From Chitinivorax tropicus (lineage in GTDB: Bacteria; Pseudomonadota; Gammaproteobacteria; Burkholderiales; SCOH01): 60,466 nt of DNA. This document shows, in pieces, positions 27,781-36,893 of this stretch. Location of the stretch: NCBI RefSeq assembly GCF_014202905.1, contig NZ_JACHHY010000023.1, forward strand, positions 1 through 60,466. The letters run 5' to 3'. The notes below the pieces were generated by a model. That model saw only the letters and a program-made list of their open reading frames with translations. It was not told where the DNA came from and searched no databases. The position numbers and the translations under genes were made by a program. The stretch's first letter is position 1. Each line of letters begins with the position of its first letter.

Positions 27781-30615
27781 ATGATGAAAACCATGATGAG
27801 CAATTCCTACCTGTTCGGGGGGAATGCACCATTTGTCGAAGAGCTGTATGAGTTATATCTGGCAGACCCTGGGGCCGTCACACCGGAATGGCGTGATTAT
27901 TTCGACAAGCTGCAACAACTGCCCGGCGCTACCGATCGCGATATTCCACACCTGCCGATCCAGCAGTCTTTTGTCCAGCTGACCAAGACCCCGCGTTTTG
28001 CGTCCCAGCAAAGCGTAGCCTCGCAACAGGCAGCCACGCAGAAGCAGCTGCAAGTGTTGCGCCTGATCAGTGCCTACCGGATACTGGGTAACCGCCACGC
28101 CACACTCGATCCGCTCCGTCGCTCCGACACTGCTGCGATTCCTGAGCTGGACCCGGCCACCCACGGCCTGACTGCAGAAGACATGGCAGTGACCTTCGCC
28201 AGTGGCACGCTGCATGGTATTGCCAAGCAGGCGCCGCTGTCCGAGATCGTCAATGCATTGAAACAGACCTACTGCGGTAGCATTGGCCTGGAATACATGC
28301 ACATCATCAATTCCGAGCAGAAGTACTGGATACAGGAACGCTTCGAGAGCGTCCGTTCCCGCCCGGAATTCGCACCCAGCAAGAAAAAGCGCGTGTTGAA
28401 CAAGATCACTGCGGCTGAAACGCTGGAAAAATACCTGCACACCAAATACGTCGGCCAGAAGCGTTTCTCGCTGGAGGGCGGCGAGAGCATGATCGCTGCG
28501 ATGGATGAGCTGATCCAGCGCTCAGGGGAGAAGGGTGTACAGGAGATGGTGGTCGGCATGGCCCACCGTGGCCGCCTGAACGTGCTGGTCAACACGCTGG
28601 GCAAGCTGCCGCGTGATCTGTTCTCCGAATTCGAAGGCAAATACAACGATGAGCTGGCCTCGGGCGATGTGAAATACCACATGGGCTTCTCCAGCGACAT
28701 CCCGACACCGGGCGGCCCGATTCACGTCTCGCTGGCATTCAACCCCTCACACCTGGAGATCGTCAATCCTGTGGTGGAAGGCTCCGTGCGTGCGCGCCAG
28801 CAACGGCGTGGTGATCGCACGGGTGACCAGGTTCTGCCGGTGTTGTTGCATGGTGATGCAGCGTTTGCCGGTCAGGGCGTGGTCATGGAGACCCTGGCGT
28901 TGTCGCAGACCCGGGGCTATGGCACCGGTGGTACCGTTCACTTCATCATCAACAACCAGATCGGTTTCACGACCTCTGATCCGCGTGACAGCCGCTCTAC
29001 GCTTTACTGTACCGACATCGCGAAGATGGTCGATGCACCGATCTTCCATGTGAATGGCGACGACCCGGAAGCCGTGGTATTCGTGGTGCAGGCTGCGCTC
29101 GATTTCCGCCAGCAATTCCACAAGGATGTCGTAATCGACATGGTGTGCTTCCGTAAGCTGGGCCATAACGAAGCGGATGATCCATTCGTGACCCAGCCGA
29201 TGATGTACAAGAAAATCCAGAAGCACCCTGGTACCCGCAAGCTGTACGCGGACAAGCTGGTCAATGAGGGCATCATCAAGAGTGATGAGCCCGATAACAT
29301 GATCAAGGCCTATCGCGATGCATTGGACCGTGGTGAACATGTTGAGCAGACCACCCTGTCTGACTATCAGCGCAGTTTCGCCATCGACTTCAGCGCCTTC
29401 AAGGGCACGCACTGGGCGCACCCGGTTGATACCACCGTGCCTGCGGCAGATCTGAAGCGTTTGGCTGAAAAGGTCACCTCCATCCCTGAGGGGTTCAAAT
29501 TACACCCCGGCGTGGAAAAGAATGTCATCGAGGCGCGTCGTAAGATGGGCCGTGGCGAGGCGCAGCTGGACTTCGGCATGGCCGAGACCCTGGCCTATGC
29601 GTCCTTGCTGGAGAGCGGCTATGGCGTGCGTCTGTCCGGTCAGGATTGTGGCCGTGGCACCTTCACGCACCGTCATGCGGTATTGCATGACCAGAATCGC
29701 GAGCGCTGGGACCAAGGCGTCTATGTGCCATTGCGCAATCTGTCCGACAAGCAAGCCAATTTCCTGGTCATCGACTCCATTTTGTCCGAAGAGGCAGTGT
29801 TGGGCTTTGAATACGGTTATGCCTCTGCCGAGCCGAACGAATTGGTGATCTGGGAAGCGCAATTTGGCGATTTTGCCAACGGTGCCCAGGTGGTCATCGA
29901 CCAGTTCATCAGCTCTGGCGAAACCAAGTGGGGCCGTTACTGTGGCCTGGTGATGAGCCTGCCGCACGGTTACGATGGCCAAGGGCCCGAGCACTCATCC
30001 TGCCGCGTCGAGCGTTACCTGCAGCTGTGTGCTGAGCACAATATGCAGGTGGTGATGCCGACGACTGCAGCACAGTGGTTCCACGTATTGCGCCGTCAGA
30101 TGATGCGCGCTTATCGTAAGCCGCTGATCGTGCCGTTGTCCAAGCGTCTGCTGAAAGCCAAGGAAGCGATGTCCGACCTGTCCGAGCTGAGCGGTGGCGC
30201 ATTCCGCCCTGTGATCGGTGAAGTCGATGCCGCCATCGATGCCAAGAAGGTCAAGCGCGTCGTGGTGTGCTCCGGTCAGGTCTATTACGATCTGGTCAAT
30301 GCCCGCAAGGAGCGCAAGGTCAGTGATGTGGCTATCGTCCGTCTGGAGCAGCTGTACCCCTTCCCGACCGAGATTTTTGCAGAGGAATTGGCCAAATTCA
30401 CCGCTGCCAAGGAAGTGGTGTGGGTTCAGGAAGAGCCACGCAATCAAGGTGCTTGGCTGTCGATCCGTCACCGCCTGGAAGCGGCGCTGGGCTCGAAACA
30501 GACTCTGACTTTCGCGGGTCGTCCTTCCAGCGCGTCGCCTGCCGTGGGTTACATGAGCAAGCACGTCGCCCAGCTGAAGGCCTTCCTCGAAGAAGCGATT
30601 GTCATCAAGAAGTGA
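27781..30615 (+). CDS. sucA: 2-oxoglutarate dehydrogenase E1 component
   Basis: From the ATG at 27781 the protein is 944 residues and opens MMKTMMSNSYLFGGNAPFVE, the usual start of this family. It is a thiamine-diphosphate enzyme decarboxylating 2-oxoglutarate and loading the lipoyl group of SucB. The ThDP segment GMAHRGRLNVLVN and IGDDPEAV-like NGDDPEAVVFV, and the transketolase-like C-terminal half (EAQFGDFANGAQVVIDQFI, LPHGYDGQGPEHSS), are clear. A second possible in-frame start, ATG at 27727, has a better SD (GGAGGAGG) and would add 18 residues. Head of the sucA-sucB-lpdA-sucCD cluster. Confidence 0.96.
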   Translation: MMKTMMSNSYLFGGNAPFVEELYELYLADPGAVTPEWRDYFDKLQQLPGATDRDIPHLPIQQSFVQLTKTPRFASQQSVASQQAATQKQLQVLRLISAYRILGNRHATLDPLRRSDTAAIPELDPATHGLTAEDMAVTFASGTLHGIAKQAPLSEIVNALKQTYCGSIGLEYMHIINSEQKYWIQERFESVRSRPEFAPSKKKRVLNKITAAETLEKYLHTKYVGQKRFSLEGGESMIAAMDELIQRSGEKGVQEMVVGMAHRGRLNVLVNTLGKLPRDLFSEFEGKYNDELASGDVKYHMGFSSDIPTPGGPIHVSLAFNPSHLEIVNPVVEGSVRARQQRRGDRTGDQVLPVLLHGDAAFAGQGVVMETLALSQTRGYGTGGTVHFIINNQIGFTTSDPRDSRSTLYCTDIAKMVDAPIFHVNGDDPEAVVFVVQAALDFRQQFHKDVVIDMVCFRKLGHNEADDPFVTQPMMYKKIQKHPGTRKLYADKLVNEGIIKSDEPDNMIKAYRDALDRGEHVEQTTLSDYQRSFAIDFSAFKGTHWAHPVDTTVPAADLKRLAEKVTSIPEGFKLHPGVEKNVIEARRKMGRGEAQLDFGMAETLAYASLLESGYGVRLSGQDCGRGTFTHRHAVLHDQNRERWDQGVYVPLRNLSDKQANFLVIDSILSEEAVLGFEYGYASAEPNELVIWEAQFGDFANGAQVVIDQFISSGETKWGRYCGLVMSLPHGYDGQGPEHSSCRVERYLQLCAEHNMQVVMPTTAAQWFHVLRRQMMRAYRKPLIVPLSKRLLKAKEAMSDLSELSGGAFRPVIGEVDAAIDAKKVKRVVVCSGQVYYDLVNARKERKVSDVAIVRLEQLYPFPTEIFAEELAKFTAAKEVVWVQEEPRNQGAWLSIRHRLEAALGSKQTLTFAGRPSSASPAVGYMSKHVAQLKAFLEEAIVIKK

Positions 30616-30631
30616 TCCACCAAGTGTTGAG

Positions 30632-30657
30632 GCGGGCAGCCTGCCAGGGCTGCCTGC
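30632..30657 (+). promoter_or_regulatory. Hairpin between sucA and sucB
   Basis: GCGGGCAGCC / GGCTGCCTGC pairs as a ten-pair stem (one G-U) with a TGCCAG loop in the 69-base sucA-sucB gap. No T run. Confidence 0.5.
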
Positions 30658-30684
30658 GACAAGAAACAAGAATCGGAGAAAACG

Positions 30685-31890
30685 ATGCTGATTGAAGTGA
30701 AAGTTCCGCAATTGCCGGAGTCCGTCGCTGAGGCTGTGCTGGTCGCTTGGCACAAAAAGGAAGGCGAATATGTTGAGCGTGATGAAAACCTGATCGATCT
30801 GGAAACCGACAAGGTCGTGCTCGAATTGCCGGCTCCGCAAGCGGGTGTGTTGGTGAAGATCATCAAACAAGGTGGTGACACCGCAATCAGCAATGAAATC
30901 ATTGCGCAGATCGACACCGAAGCCAAGGCTGGCGCCGTTGCCCCAGCGGCAGCGCCCAAGGCGGCAGAAGCGCCGGCAGCCGGCGCGGCAGTGATGCCTG
31001 CGGCCCGTAAGCTGGCTGACGAAAACAACGTTGACACCGGCAAGGTGGAAGGCACAGGCCGTGGTGGCCGCGTGACCAAGGAAGATGTCTCCGCCGCCAT
31101 CAGCGCGCCCAAGGCTGCACCACAAGCCGCAGCCAAGGCCGCTGCTGCGCCGTTGCCCGCCGCGCCTGCGGTGGCCATGGCACTGGGCGACCGCCCTGAG
31201 CAACGCGTGCCGATGTCACGCCTGCGTGCACGCGTGGCTGAGCGCCTGGTTCAGTCGCAACAGACCAACGCCATCCTGACCACGTTCAATGAAGTGAACA
31301 TGGCACCGGTCATGGAGCTGCGTGGCAGGTACAAAGACCGCTTCGAAAAAGAGCATGGCATCAAGCTCGGCTTCATGGGCTTCTTTGTCAAGGCAGCGGT
31401 GCATGCCTTGAAGAAGTATCCGATCGTCAATGCATCGGTTGATGGCAACGACATCGTTTACCACGGCTATTTCGATATCGGCGTGGCTGTGGGCAGCCCG
31501 CGTGGTCTGGTAGTGCCCATCATCCGTAACGCGGACCAGCTGAGCCTGGCTGAAATCGAAAAACAGATCGCGGATTTCGGCAAGCGTGCGCAAGAAGGCA
31601 AGCTGGGGATTGAAGAGCTGACTGGTGGCACCTACACCATCTCCAATGGCGGCACCTTTGGTTCGATGATGTCCACCCCGATCATCAACCCCCCGCAATC
31701 GGCCATTCTGGGTATGCATGCAACCAAGGAACGTGCCGTGGTGGAAAACGGACAAGTCGTCGTTCGCCCAATGATGTACCTGGCTCAATCCTACGACCAC
31801 CGCATCATCGATGGACGTGAAGCGGTATTGAGCCTGGTGGCGATCAAGGAAGCGATCGAAGACCCAGCCCGTCTGTTGCTGGATCTGTAA
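30685..31890 (+). CDS. sucB: Dihydrolipoamide succinyltransferase (E2) of 2-oxoglutarate dehydrogenase
   Basis: A 401-residue acyltransferase. The lipoyl domain (1-75) has its lysine at K43 in LETDKVVLE. An Ala/Pro linker follows, then an E1/E3-binding domain (~104-140, [29 protein letters not shown]), then the catalytic domain ending with [11 protein letters not shown] (HxxxDG motif). It transfers succinyl from lipoate to CoA. SD: CGGAGAAA before the ATG. Confidence 0.97.
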   Translation: MLIEVKVPQLPESVAEAVLVAWHKKEGEYVERDENLIDLETDKVVLELPAPQAGVLVKIIKQGGDTAISNEIIAQIDTEAKAGAVAPAAAPKAAEAPAAGAAVMPAARKLADENNVDTGKVEGTGRGGRVTKEDVSAAISAPKAAPQAAAKAAAAPLPAAPAVAMALGDRPEQRVPMSRLRARVAERLVQSQQTNAILTTFNEVNMAPVMELRGRYKDRFEKEHGIKLGFMGFFVKAAVHALKKYPIVNASVDGNDIVYHGYFDIGVAVGSPRGLVVPIIRNADQLSLAEIEKQIADFGKRAQEGKLGIEELTGGTYTISNGGTFGSMMSTPIINPPQSAILGMHATKERAVVENGQVVVRPMMYLAQSYDHRIIDGREAVLSLVAIKEAIEDPARLLLDL

Positions 31891-31905
31891 CAGCGGTATC
31901 ATCCG

Positions 31906-31942
31906 GGCCGACGTTTGCACCTCATGGGTGGCGACGTCGGCC
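31906..31942 (+). promoter_or_regulatory. Hairpin between sucB and lpdA
   Basis: A perfect nine-pair stem GGCCGACGT / ACGTCGGCC with a 19-base loop lies 15 bases after the sucB stop, without a T tail. Confidence 0.5.
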
Positions 31943-32013
31943 AATCCATTGATACAGCGTACATTGCATCTGGCAGCATGCCGGATGCCAGTTCGACATA
32001 TTAGGAATGATCC

Positions 32014-33444
32014 ATGTCCAAATCATTTGACGTCGTGGTAATTGGTGCCGGCCCAGGCGGCTATGTGGCGGCGATCCGTGCAGCGCAGCTGGGTTTCTCG
32101 GTGGCGTGCATCGATGAAAACAAGAATGCCGATGGCAAACCTGCCTTGGGCGGTACCTGCCTCAACGTCGGTTGCATCCCATCCAAGGCATTGCTGGAGT
32201 CCTCCGAGCAATTCCACAAGATCCAGCATGAAGCTGCCATTCACGGCATCAGCGTGACCGGTGCCAAGGTCGATGTGGCCAAGATGCTGGAGCGCAAGCA
32301 GAAGATCGTCAATCAGTTCACTACGGGTATCGGGCTGTTGTTCAAAAAGAACAAGGTCACCAGCCTGCACGGCCACGGCAAGATCCTCAAGCGCGAAAAT
32401 GAGAAGTGGCTGGTTGAGGTGGGTGGTGATGCGTCCGAGGTGGTTGAAGCCAAGCATGTCATCATCGCTACCGGCTCGACCCCGCGTTATATCCCTGGCA
32501 TCGAAGTCGATAACGTCGATGTGTTGGATAACGTCGGCGCCTTGTCATTGTCCGCAGTGCCCAAGCGCCTGGGTGTGATTGGCGCAGGGGTGATCGGCCT
32601 GGAGATGGGCAGTGTCTGGAAGCGCCTGGGCGCAGAAGTGACAGTGCTTGAAGCCATGCCTTCATTCCTGGCGGCGGCGGATGAAGAAGTGTCCAAGCTG
32701 GCGTTACGCTTGTTCACCAAAGAGCAGGGCCTGAATATCCAGACCGGCGTCAAGATTACCGAAACCAAGAAGGTCAAGAAGGTCATTCAGATCAAATACA
32801 CCGACAGCGCTGGCGCCGAACAGCTGTTGGAAGTGGACAAATTGATCGTGGCAGTAGGTCGTGTGCCCAATACCAACGGCATCGCTGCGCCTGAGGTTGG
32901 CCTGCGCATCGACCAGCGCGGCTTTGTTGAAGTGGATGACCATTGCCATGCCGGTCTGCCCGGAATCTGGGCAATCGGTGATGTGGTACGTGGCCCGATG
33001 CTGGCGCACAAGGCCTCGGAGGAGGGCGTGGCGGTTGCCGAGCGTATTGCTGGGCAGAAGCCTCATCTCGACTTCAACTGCATTCCATGGGTGATCTACA
33101 CCGCGCCGGAAATCGCCTGGGTCGGCAAGACCGAGCAACAGTTGAAAGCCGAAGGGGTTGCCTACAAGAAAGGCAGCTTCCCGTTCGCCGCAAATGGCCG
33201 TGCGCACAGCCTCAATGCCGCGCAGGGCTTCGTCAAGATGCTGGCGGATGCCAACACGGATCGCATTCTGGGCGTCCACATCATTGGGCCGATGGCCGGT
33301 GAGTTGATCTCAGAAGCAGTCGTGGCCATGGAATTCCATGCCAGCAGCGAAGATATCGCCCGCATCGTCCATGCTCACCCGAGCCTGGCCGAAGTCATGC
33401 ACGAAGCGGCACTGGGTTGCGACAAGCGCGCCATCCACAACTAA
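32014..33444 (+). CDS. lpdA: Dihydrolipoamide dehydrogenase (E3)
   Basis: The 476-residue flavoprotein reoxidises the dihydrolipoyl group with NAD. FAD motif [14 protein letters not shown] at 11-24, redox-active disulfide in [13 protein letters not shown] (C49, C54), NAD motif [13 protein letters not shown], and the C-terminal [15 protein letters not shown] that supplies the His-Glu pair. Position between sucB and sucC suggests it serves the 2-oxoglutarate complex; other lipoyl complexes may share it. Confidence 0.97.
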   Translation: MSKSFDVVVIGAGPGGYVAAIRAAQLGFSVACIDENKNADGKPALGGTCLNVGCIPSKALLESSEQFHKIQHEAAIHGISVTGAKVDVAKMLERKQKIVNQFTTGIGLLFKKNKVTSLHGHGKILKRENEKWLVEVGGDASEVVEAKHVIIATGSTPRYIPGIEVDNVDVLDNVGALSLSAVPKRLGVIGAGVIGLEMGSVWKRLGAEVTVLEAMPSFLAAADEEVSKLALRLFTKEQGLNIQTGVKITETKKVKKVIQIKYTDSAGAEQLLEVDKLIVAVGRVPNTNGIAAPEVGLRIDQRGFVEVDDHCHAGLPGIWAIGDVVRGPMLAHKASEEGVAVAERIAGQKPHLDFNCIPWVIYTAPEIAWVGKTEQQLKAEGVAYKKGSFPFAANGRAHSLNAAQGFVKMLADANTDRILGVHIIGPMAGELISEAVVAMEFHASSEDIARIVHAHPSLAEVMHEAALGCDKRAIHN

Positions 33445-33450
33445 ATACAT

Positions 33451-33474
33451 GCCCGGGGGCCAAGCGCCCCGGGC
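33451..33474 (+). promoter_or_regulatory. Hairpin between lpdA and sucC
   Basis: GCCCGGGG / CCCCGGGC, an eight-pair GC stem, lies seven bases after the lpdA stop in the 65-base gap. There is no T run. Confidence 0.5.
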
Positions 33475-33509
33475 TGAATCCTCACTCCTTCCAAGAAAAG
33501 GATTAAGCA

Positions 33510-34679
33510 ATGAACCTGCACGAGTATCAAGCGAAGGAACTGCTGGCCAAATATGGCTTGCCGGTTCAACAGGGCATTCTGGCCAACACGCCGGAAGAGG
33601 CCGCCAATGCCTTCCGTGGGCTGGCTGGCAAATTTGCCGTCATCAAGGCGCAAGTCCATGCCGGTGGCCGTGGCAAAGCAGGTGGTGTGAAAGTGGTCAA
33701 GTCCGCTGATGAGGCGGCAGAAGTGGCCAAAAACCTGCTGGGCACCCGTCTGGTGACCTATCAGACAGACGCCAATGGCCAACCCGTTCACAGCGTGCTG
33801 GTTTGCGAAGACATGTACCCCGTTCAGCGTGAGCTGTATCTGGGTGCCGTGGTGGATCGCTCCACCCGCCGCGTGACCTTCATGGCATCCACCGAAGGCG
33901 GCGTGGAAATTGAGGAAGTGGCACACAACACTCCGGAAAAGATCCTGAAAGTGACCGTTGATCCGCTGGTGGGCCTGCTGCCGTTCCAGGCGCGTGAGGT
34001 GGGTTTCCAGCTGGGCTTGAACGATGAACAGATCAAGCAATTCACCAAACTGATGATGGGCGCTTACAAGGCATTCGTCGAAAACGACTTTGCCCTGTTC
34101 GAAATCAACCCCTTGGCGATTCGTGGCGATGGCAGCCTGTGCTGCGTCGATGCCAAGATCGGCATCGATTCCAACGCCATGTTCCGTCAGCCTGCACTGG
34201 CTGCAGCACGCGACAAGTCGCAAGAGAACGAACGCGAACTGAAGGCTTCCGAATTCGACCTGAACTACGTCGCACTGGAAGGCAATATCGGCTGCATGGT
34301 GAATGGCGCTGGCCTGGCCATGGCCACCATGGACATCATCAAGTTGTACGGCGGCCAGCCTGCCAACTTCCTGGATGTTGGCGGTGGCGCGACCAAAGAG
34401 CGCGTGATCGAAGCGTTCAAGCTGATTCTGGCTGATCCGTCCGTTCAGGGCGTGCTGATCAACATCTTCGGCGGAATCGTGCGTTGCGACATGATCGCCG
34501 AGGCCATCATCGCTGCCGTCAAGGAAGTGAATGTGACCGTGCCAGTGGTGGTTCGTCTGGAAGGCAACAACGCCGAGCTGGGCGCGAAGATCCTGTCCGA
34601 CTCCGGCCTGACGCTGATTCCTGCGCAAGGCCTGGCAGATGCCGCGCAGAAGATCGTTGCTGCCGTCAAAGCAGCTTAA
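33510..34679 (+). CDS. sucC: Succinyl-CoA synthetase beta subunit
   Basis: A 389-residue ADP-forming subunit. The ATP-grasp domain (1-240) opens [18 protein letters not shown] and contains [16 protein letters not shown]; the C-terminal CoA-ligase-like domain contains [15 protein letters not shown] and [14 protein letters not shown]. It pairs with SucD to make ATP from succinyl-CoA. AAAGGATTAAGCA precedes the ATG. Confidence 0.97.
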   Translation: MNLHEYQAKELLAKYGLPVQQGILANTPEEAANAFRGLAGKFAVIKAQVHAGGRGKAGGVKVVKSADEAAEVAKNLLGTRLVTYQTDANGQPVHSVLVCEDMYPVQRELYLGAVVDRSTRRVTFMASTEGGVEIEEVAHNTPEKILKVTVDPLVGLLPFQAREVGFQLGLNDEQIKQFTKLMMGAYKAFVENDFALFEINPLAIRGDGSLCCVDAKIGIDSNAMFRQPALAAARDKSQENERELKASEFDLNYVALEGNIGCMVNGAGLAMATMDIIKLYGGQPANFLDVGGGATKERVIEAFKLILADPSVQGVLINIFGGIVRCDMIAEAIIAAVKEVNVTVPVVVRLEGNNAELGAKILSDSGLTLIPAQGLADAAQKIVAAVKAA

Positions 34680-34704
34680 TCCACCAGCACACTAGGAGTT
34701 CGAA

Positions 34705-35589
34705 ATGAGCGTATTGGTCAATAAAGATACGAAAGTGCTGGTGCAAGGTTTCACCGGCAAAAATGGCACGTTCCACTCGGAACAGGCGCTGGCCTATGGC
34801 ACCAAGGTCGTTGGTGGCGTGACACCGGGCAAGGGTGGCACAACCCACCTGAACCTGCCCGTGTTCAACACCATGAAGGAAGCCGTGCGTGAAACCCAAG
34901 CCGATGCATCGGTGATCTACGTACCAGCACCGTTCGTGCTGGATTCGATCATTGAAGCGGTTGATGCTGGCGTGAAGCTGATCGTGACCATCACCGAAGG
35001 CGTACCGACTCTGGATATGCTGAAGGTGAAGCGTTATGTCGAGGCCAGCGGTTCCCGCCTGATCGGCCCGAACTGCCCAGGCATCATCACCCCAGGTGAG
35101 TGCAAGATCGGCATCATGCCTGGCCACATCCACAAACCTGGCCGCATTGGTATCGTATCGCGCTCCGGCACCCTGACCTATGAGGCGGTTGCACAGACCA
35201 CCGCTGCAGGCCTGGGCCAATCCACATGTATCGGTATCGGTGGTGACCCGATTCCCGGCACCAGCCACATCGATGCACTGAAGCTGTTCCAGGACGATCC
35301 GCAGACCGAAGCCATCATCATGATCGGTGAAATTGGTGGCACCGCCGAGGAAGAAGCGGCTGAATACGCCAAGGCACACGTCACCAAGCCGATCGTAGGC
35401 TATATCGCTGGTGTGACCGCGCCGAAGGGCAAGCGTATGGGCCATGCTGGTGCGATCATCTCCGGCGGCAAGGGGACAGCGGAAGAGAAGTTTGCGGCCT
35501 TTGAAAAGGCCGGTATTGCTTACACCCGCAGCCCAGCCGAGCTTGGTTCGACCATGGTCAAACTGCTGCAGGAAAAAGGCATGCTGTAA
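34705..35589 (+). CDS. sucD: Succinyl-CoA synthetase alpha subunit
   Basis: A 294-residue subunit with N-terminal CoA-binding Rossmann fold ([20 protein letters not shown]) and the phosphohistidine segment [39 protein letters not shown] and [10 protein letters not shown] are family signatures. AGGAG lies ten bases ahead of the ATG at 34705. A strong terminator follows, so this ends the operon. Confidence 0.97.
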   Translation: MSVLVNKDTKVLVQGFTGKNGTFHSEQALAYGTKVVGGVTPGKGGTTHLNLPVFNTMKEAVRETQADASVIYVPAPFVLDSIIEAVDAGVKLIVTITEGVPTLDMLKVKRYVEASGSRLIGPNCPGIITPGECKIGIMPGHIHKPGRIGIVSRSGTLTYEAVAQTTAAGLGQSTCIGIGGDPIPGTSHIDALKLFQDDPQTEAIIMIGEIGGTAEEEAAEYAKAHVTKPIVGYIAGVTAPKGKRMGHAGAIISGGKGTAEEKFAAFEKAGIAYTRSPAELGSTMVKLLQEKGML

Positions 35590-35645
35590 GCCTGTGCGTC
35601 ATAGCCTGTCATCAGGTTGACGCTCGAAATGCCCAAGGCAGAACG

Positions 35646-35681
35646 ATGCCAGTCAGCTCAAGCTGACTGGCATTTTCTTTT
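35646..35681 (+). terminator. Rho-independent terminator of the suc operon
   Basis: A 13-pair inverted repeat (ATGCCAGTCAGCT / AGCTGACTGGCAT) is followed by TTTTCTTTT. Confidence 0.92.
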
Positions 35682-35803
35682 GGTGCATTCCTGAAAACAT
35701 GTTGCTTGTCATGTTAAGCAGGCGGCGGTTTTCAATGAAAAACACATCGGATAGTCTTGGCAGGCCAGTGTAAATGACCTTCCTGGTTTTGACGGGCTGG
35801 GGT

Positions 35804-35829
35804 AAAAAGGGGAGAAGATTCCCCCCTTT
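35804..35829 (-). terminator. Terminator of the YegP-like gene
   Basis: On the minus strand AAAGGGGGG pairs with CCCCTTTTT (a loose, short-looped stem) and ends in a T run about 110 bases past the yegP-like stop. Between 35830 and 35940 nothing else is visible. Confidence 0.5.
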
Positions 35830-35940
35830 CATCTGCCATGGTCTGGGTACCGTTGGTGTGGTTTGGGTGACCCTTCCTGCTGGCTGTTGTGCAAATCTTG
35901 ATCGATTTGCCTGGGGGCGTGGACAGGGGGCCTTCCCAAT

Positions 35941-36282
35941 TCAGGTGGTTTCGTCTCGGATGTCTGACGTAGGGCCATTGACCTTGACTGAGGCGATACC
36001 GGTTTCTCGGCTGGCTTCGGTCGTGTAGTTTTCGCTTCGCCCGATGATCTCACCATTGCCAGCTTTCAAAACAAAGGAGTAGGGCTGCGCTGCCGTCGAT
36101 TGCTTGCGCTGGTAACGGCCATCGTCGGGGCTGTTGATTTGGCAGGAGGCAATGCCTTTCAGTGCGCCTTGTTTGCTGGCGTAGTTCTCGCTTGTCAGGA
36201 TGACGTGGTTGTTGTCGGCACGGAGTACGAAGTGGTATGGCTGAGCGGCGTTGGATTGCTTGATGATGTAGTGGCCCGGCAT
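35941..36282 (-). CDS. YegP-family protein (two DUF1508 repeats)
   Basis: A 113-residue soluble protein with two ~50-residue repeats, each with the pattern QPYxFVLxAxNxxxIxxSENYxxxxxxxxGIxS (first ~14-46, second ~65-97). This is the DUF1508 tandem domain of YegP. Function unknown. It begins at the ATG at 36282 with a GAGGAGT-like SD (minus strand). Monocistronic. Confidence 0.88.
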   Translation of the reverse strand: MPGHYIIKQSNAAQPYHFVLRADNNHVILTSENYASKQGALKGIASCQINSPDDGRYQRKQSTAAQPYSFVLKAGNGEIIGRSENYTTEASRETGIASVKVNGPTSDIRDETT

Positions 36283-36553
36283 TTAAAACTCCTCGTCTGA
36301 AAAGTGAAAGCAGCTGACCCGCCCCTGATAGGAGGCATGGCAGAAGATCTTTCCTGGTTGGGAAAATTCAAGAGGTAGGAGGAAAATTTTTCAGCGAATG
36401 GGCTGCGTCCGGACAGTCTGCCTCGATGATCGCCGTGGTGCTTGAGCCCAGACGGGCCAAGCGTTGGGGCTCTGGCGTGGGTGTGGGGTGATGTTATCTG
36501 CTCTGGGCGGCGAAAAGATTGCCTGGGGAAAGGGAGAGGTCCGAAAGGCAATA

Positions 36554-36581
36554 AAAAAGCCGCGATTTATCGCGGCTTTTT
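36554..36581 (-). terminator. Terminator of the tRNA-Leu pair
   Basis: AAAAAGCCGCGA / TCGCGGCTTTTT with a short loop; on the minus strand it follows the downstream tRNA-Leu gene and ends in TTTTTT. Confidence 0.9.
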
Positions 36582-36588
36582 GAAATCT

Positions 36589-36673
<85 letters not shown>

Positions 36674-36729
36674 ATTTCAGGGTTTTCATTATACAGTCAA
36701 ACAGTGCACATCAAACAAGCATCTTGTGT

Positions 36730-36814
<85 letters not shown>

Positions 36815-36893
36815 CTGTATAATCTCTTTTGCGCAACGCATTGTTACTGCAGTGCGGCTCAAGAGACTGCGCATTATATAGAGGACTTTCGAT

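Noticed and set aside
29995-31203. Long minus-strand frame across sucA and sucB
   Set aside because: Antisense to two strongly conserved genes; a shadow of their codon bias, like the similar frame at 33441-34628 opposite sucC.
35774-36028. 84-codon plus-strand frame opposite the YegP-like gene
   Set aside because: Lacks a ribosome site, overlaps the terminator and the YegP gene, and has no recognisable sequence.
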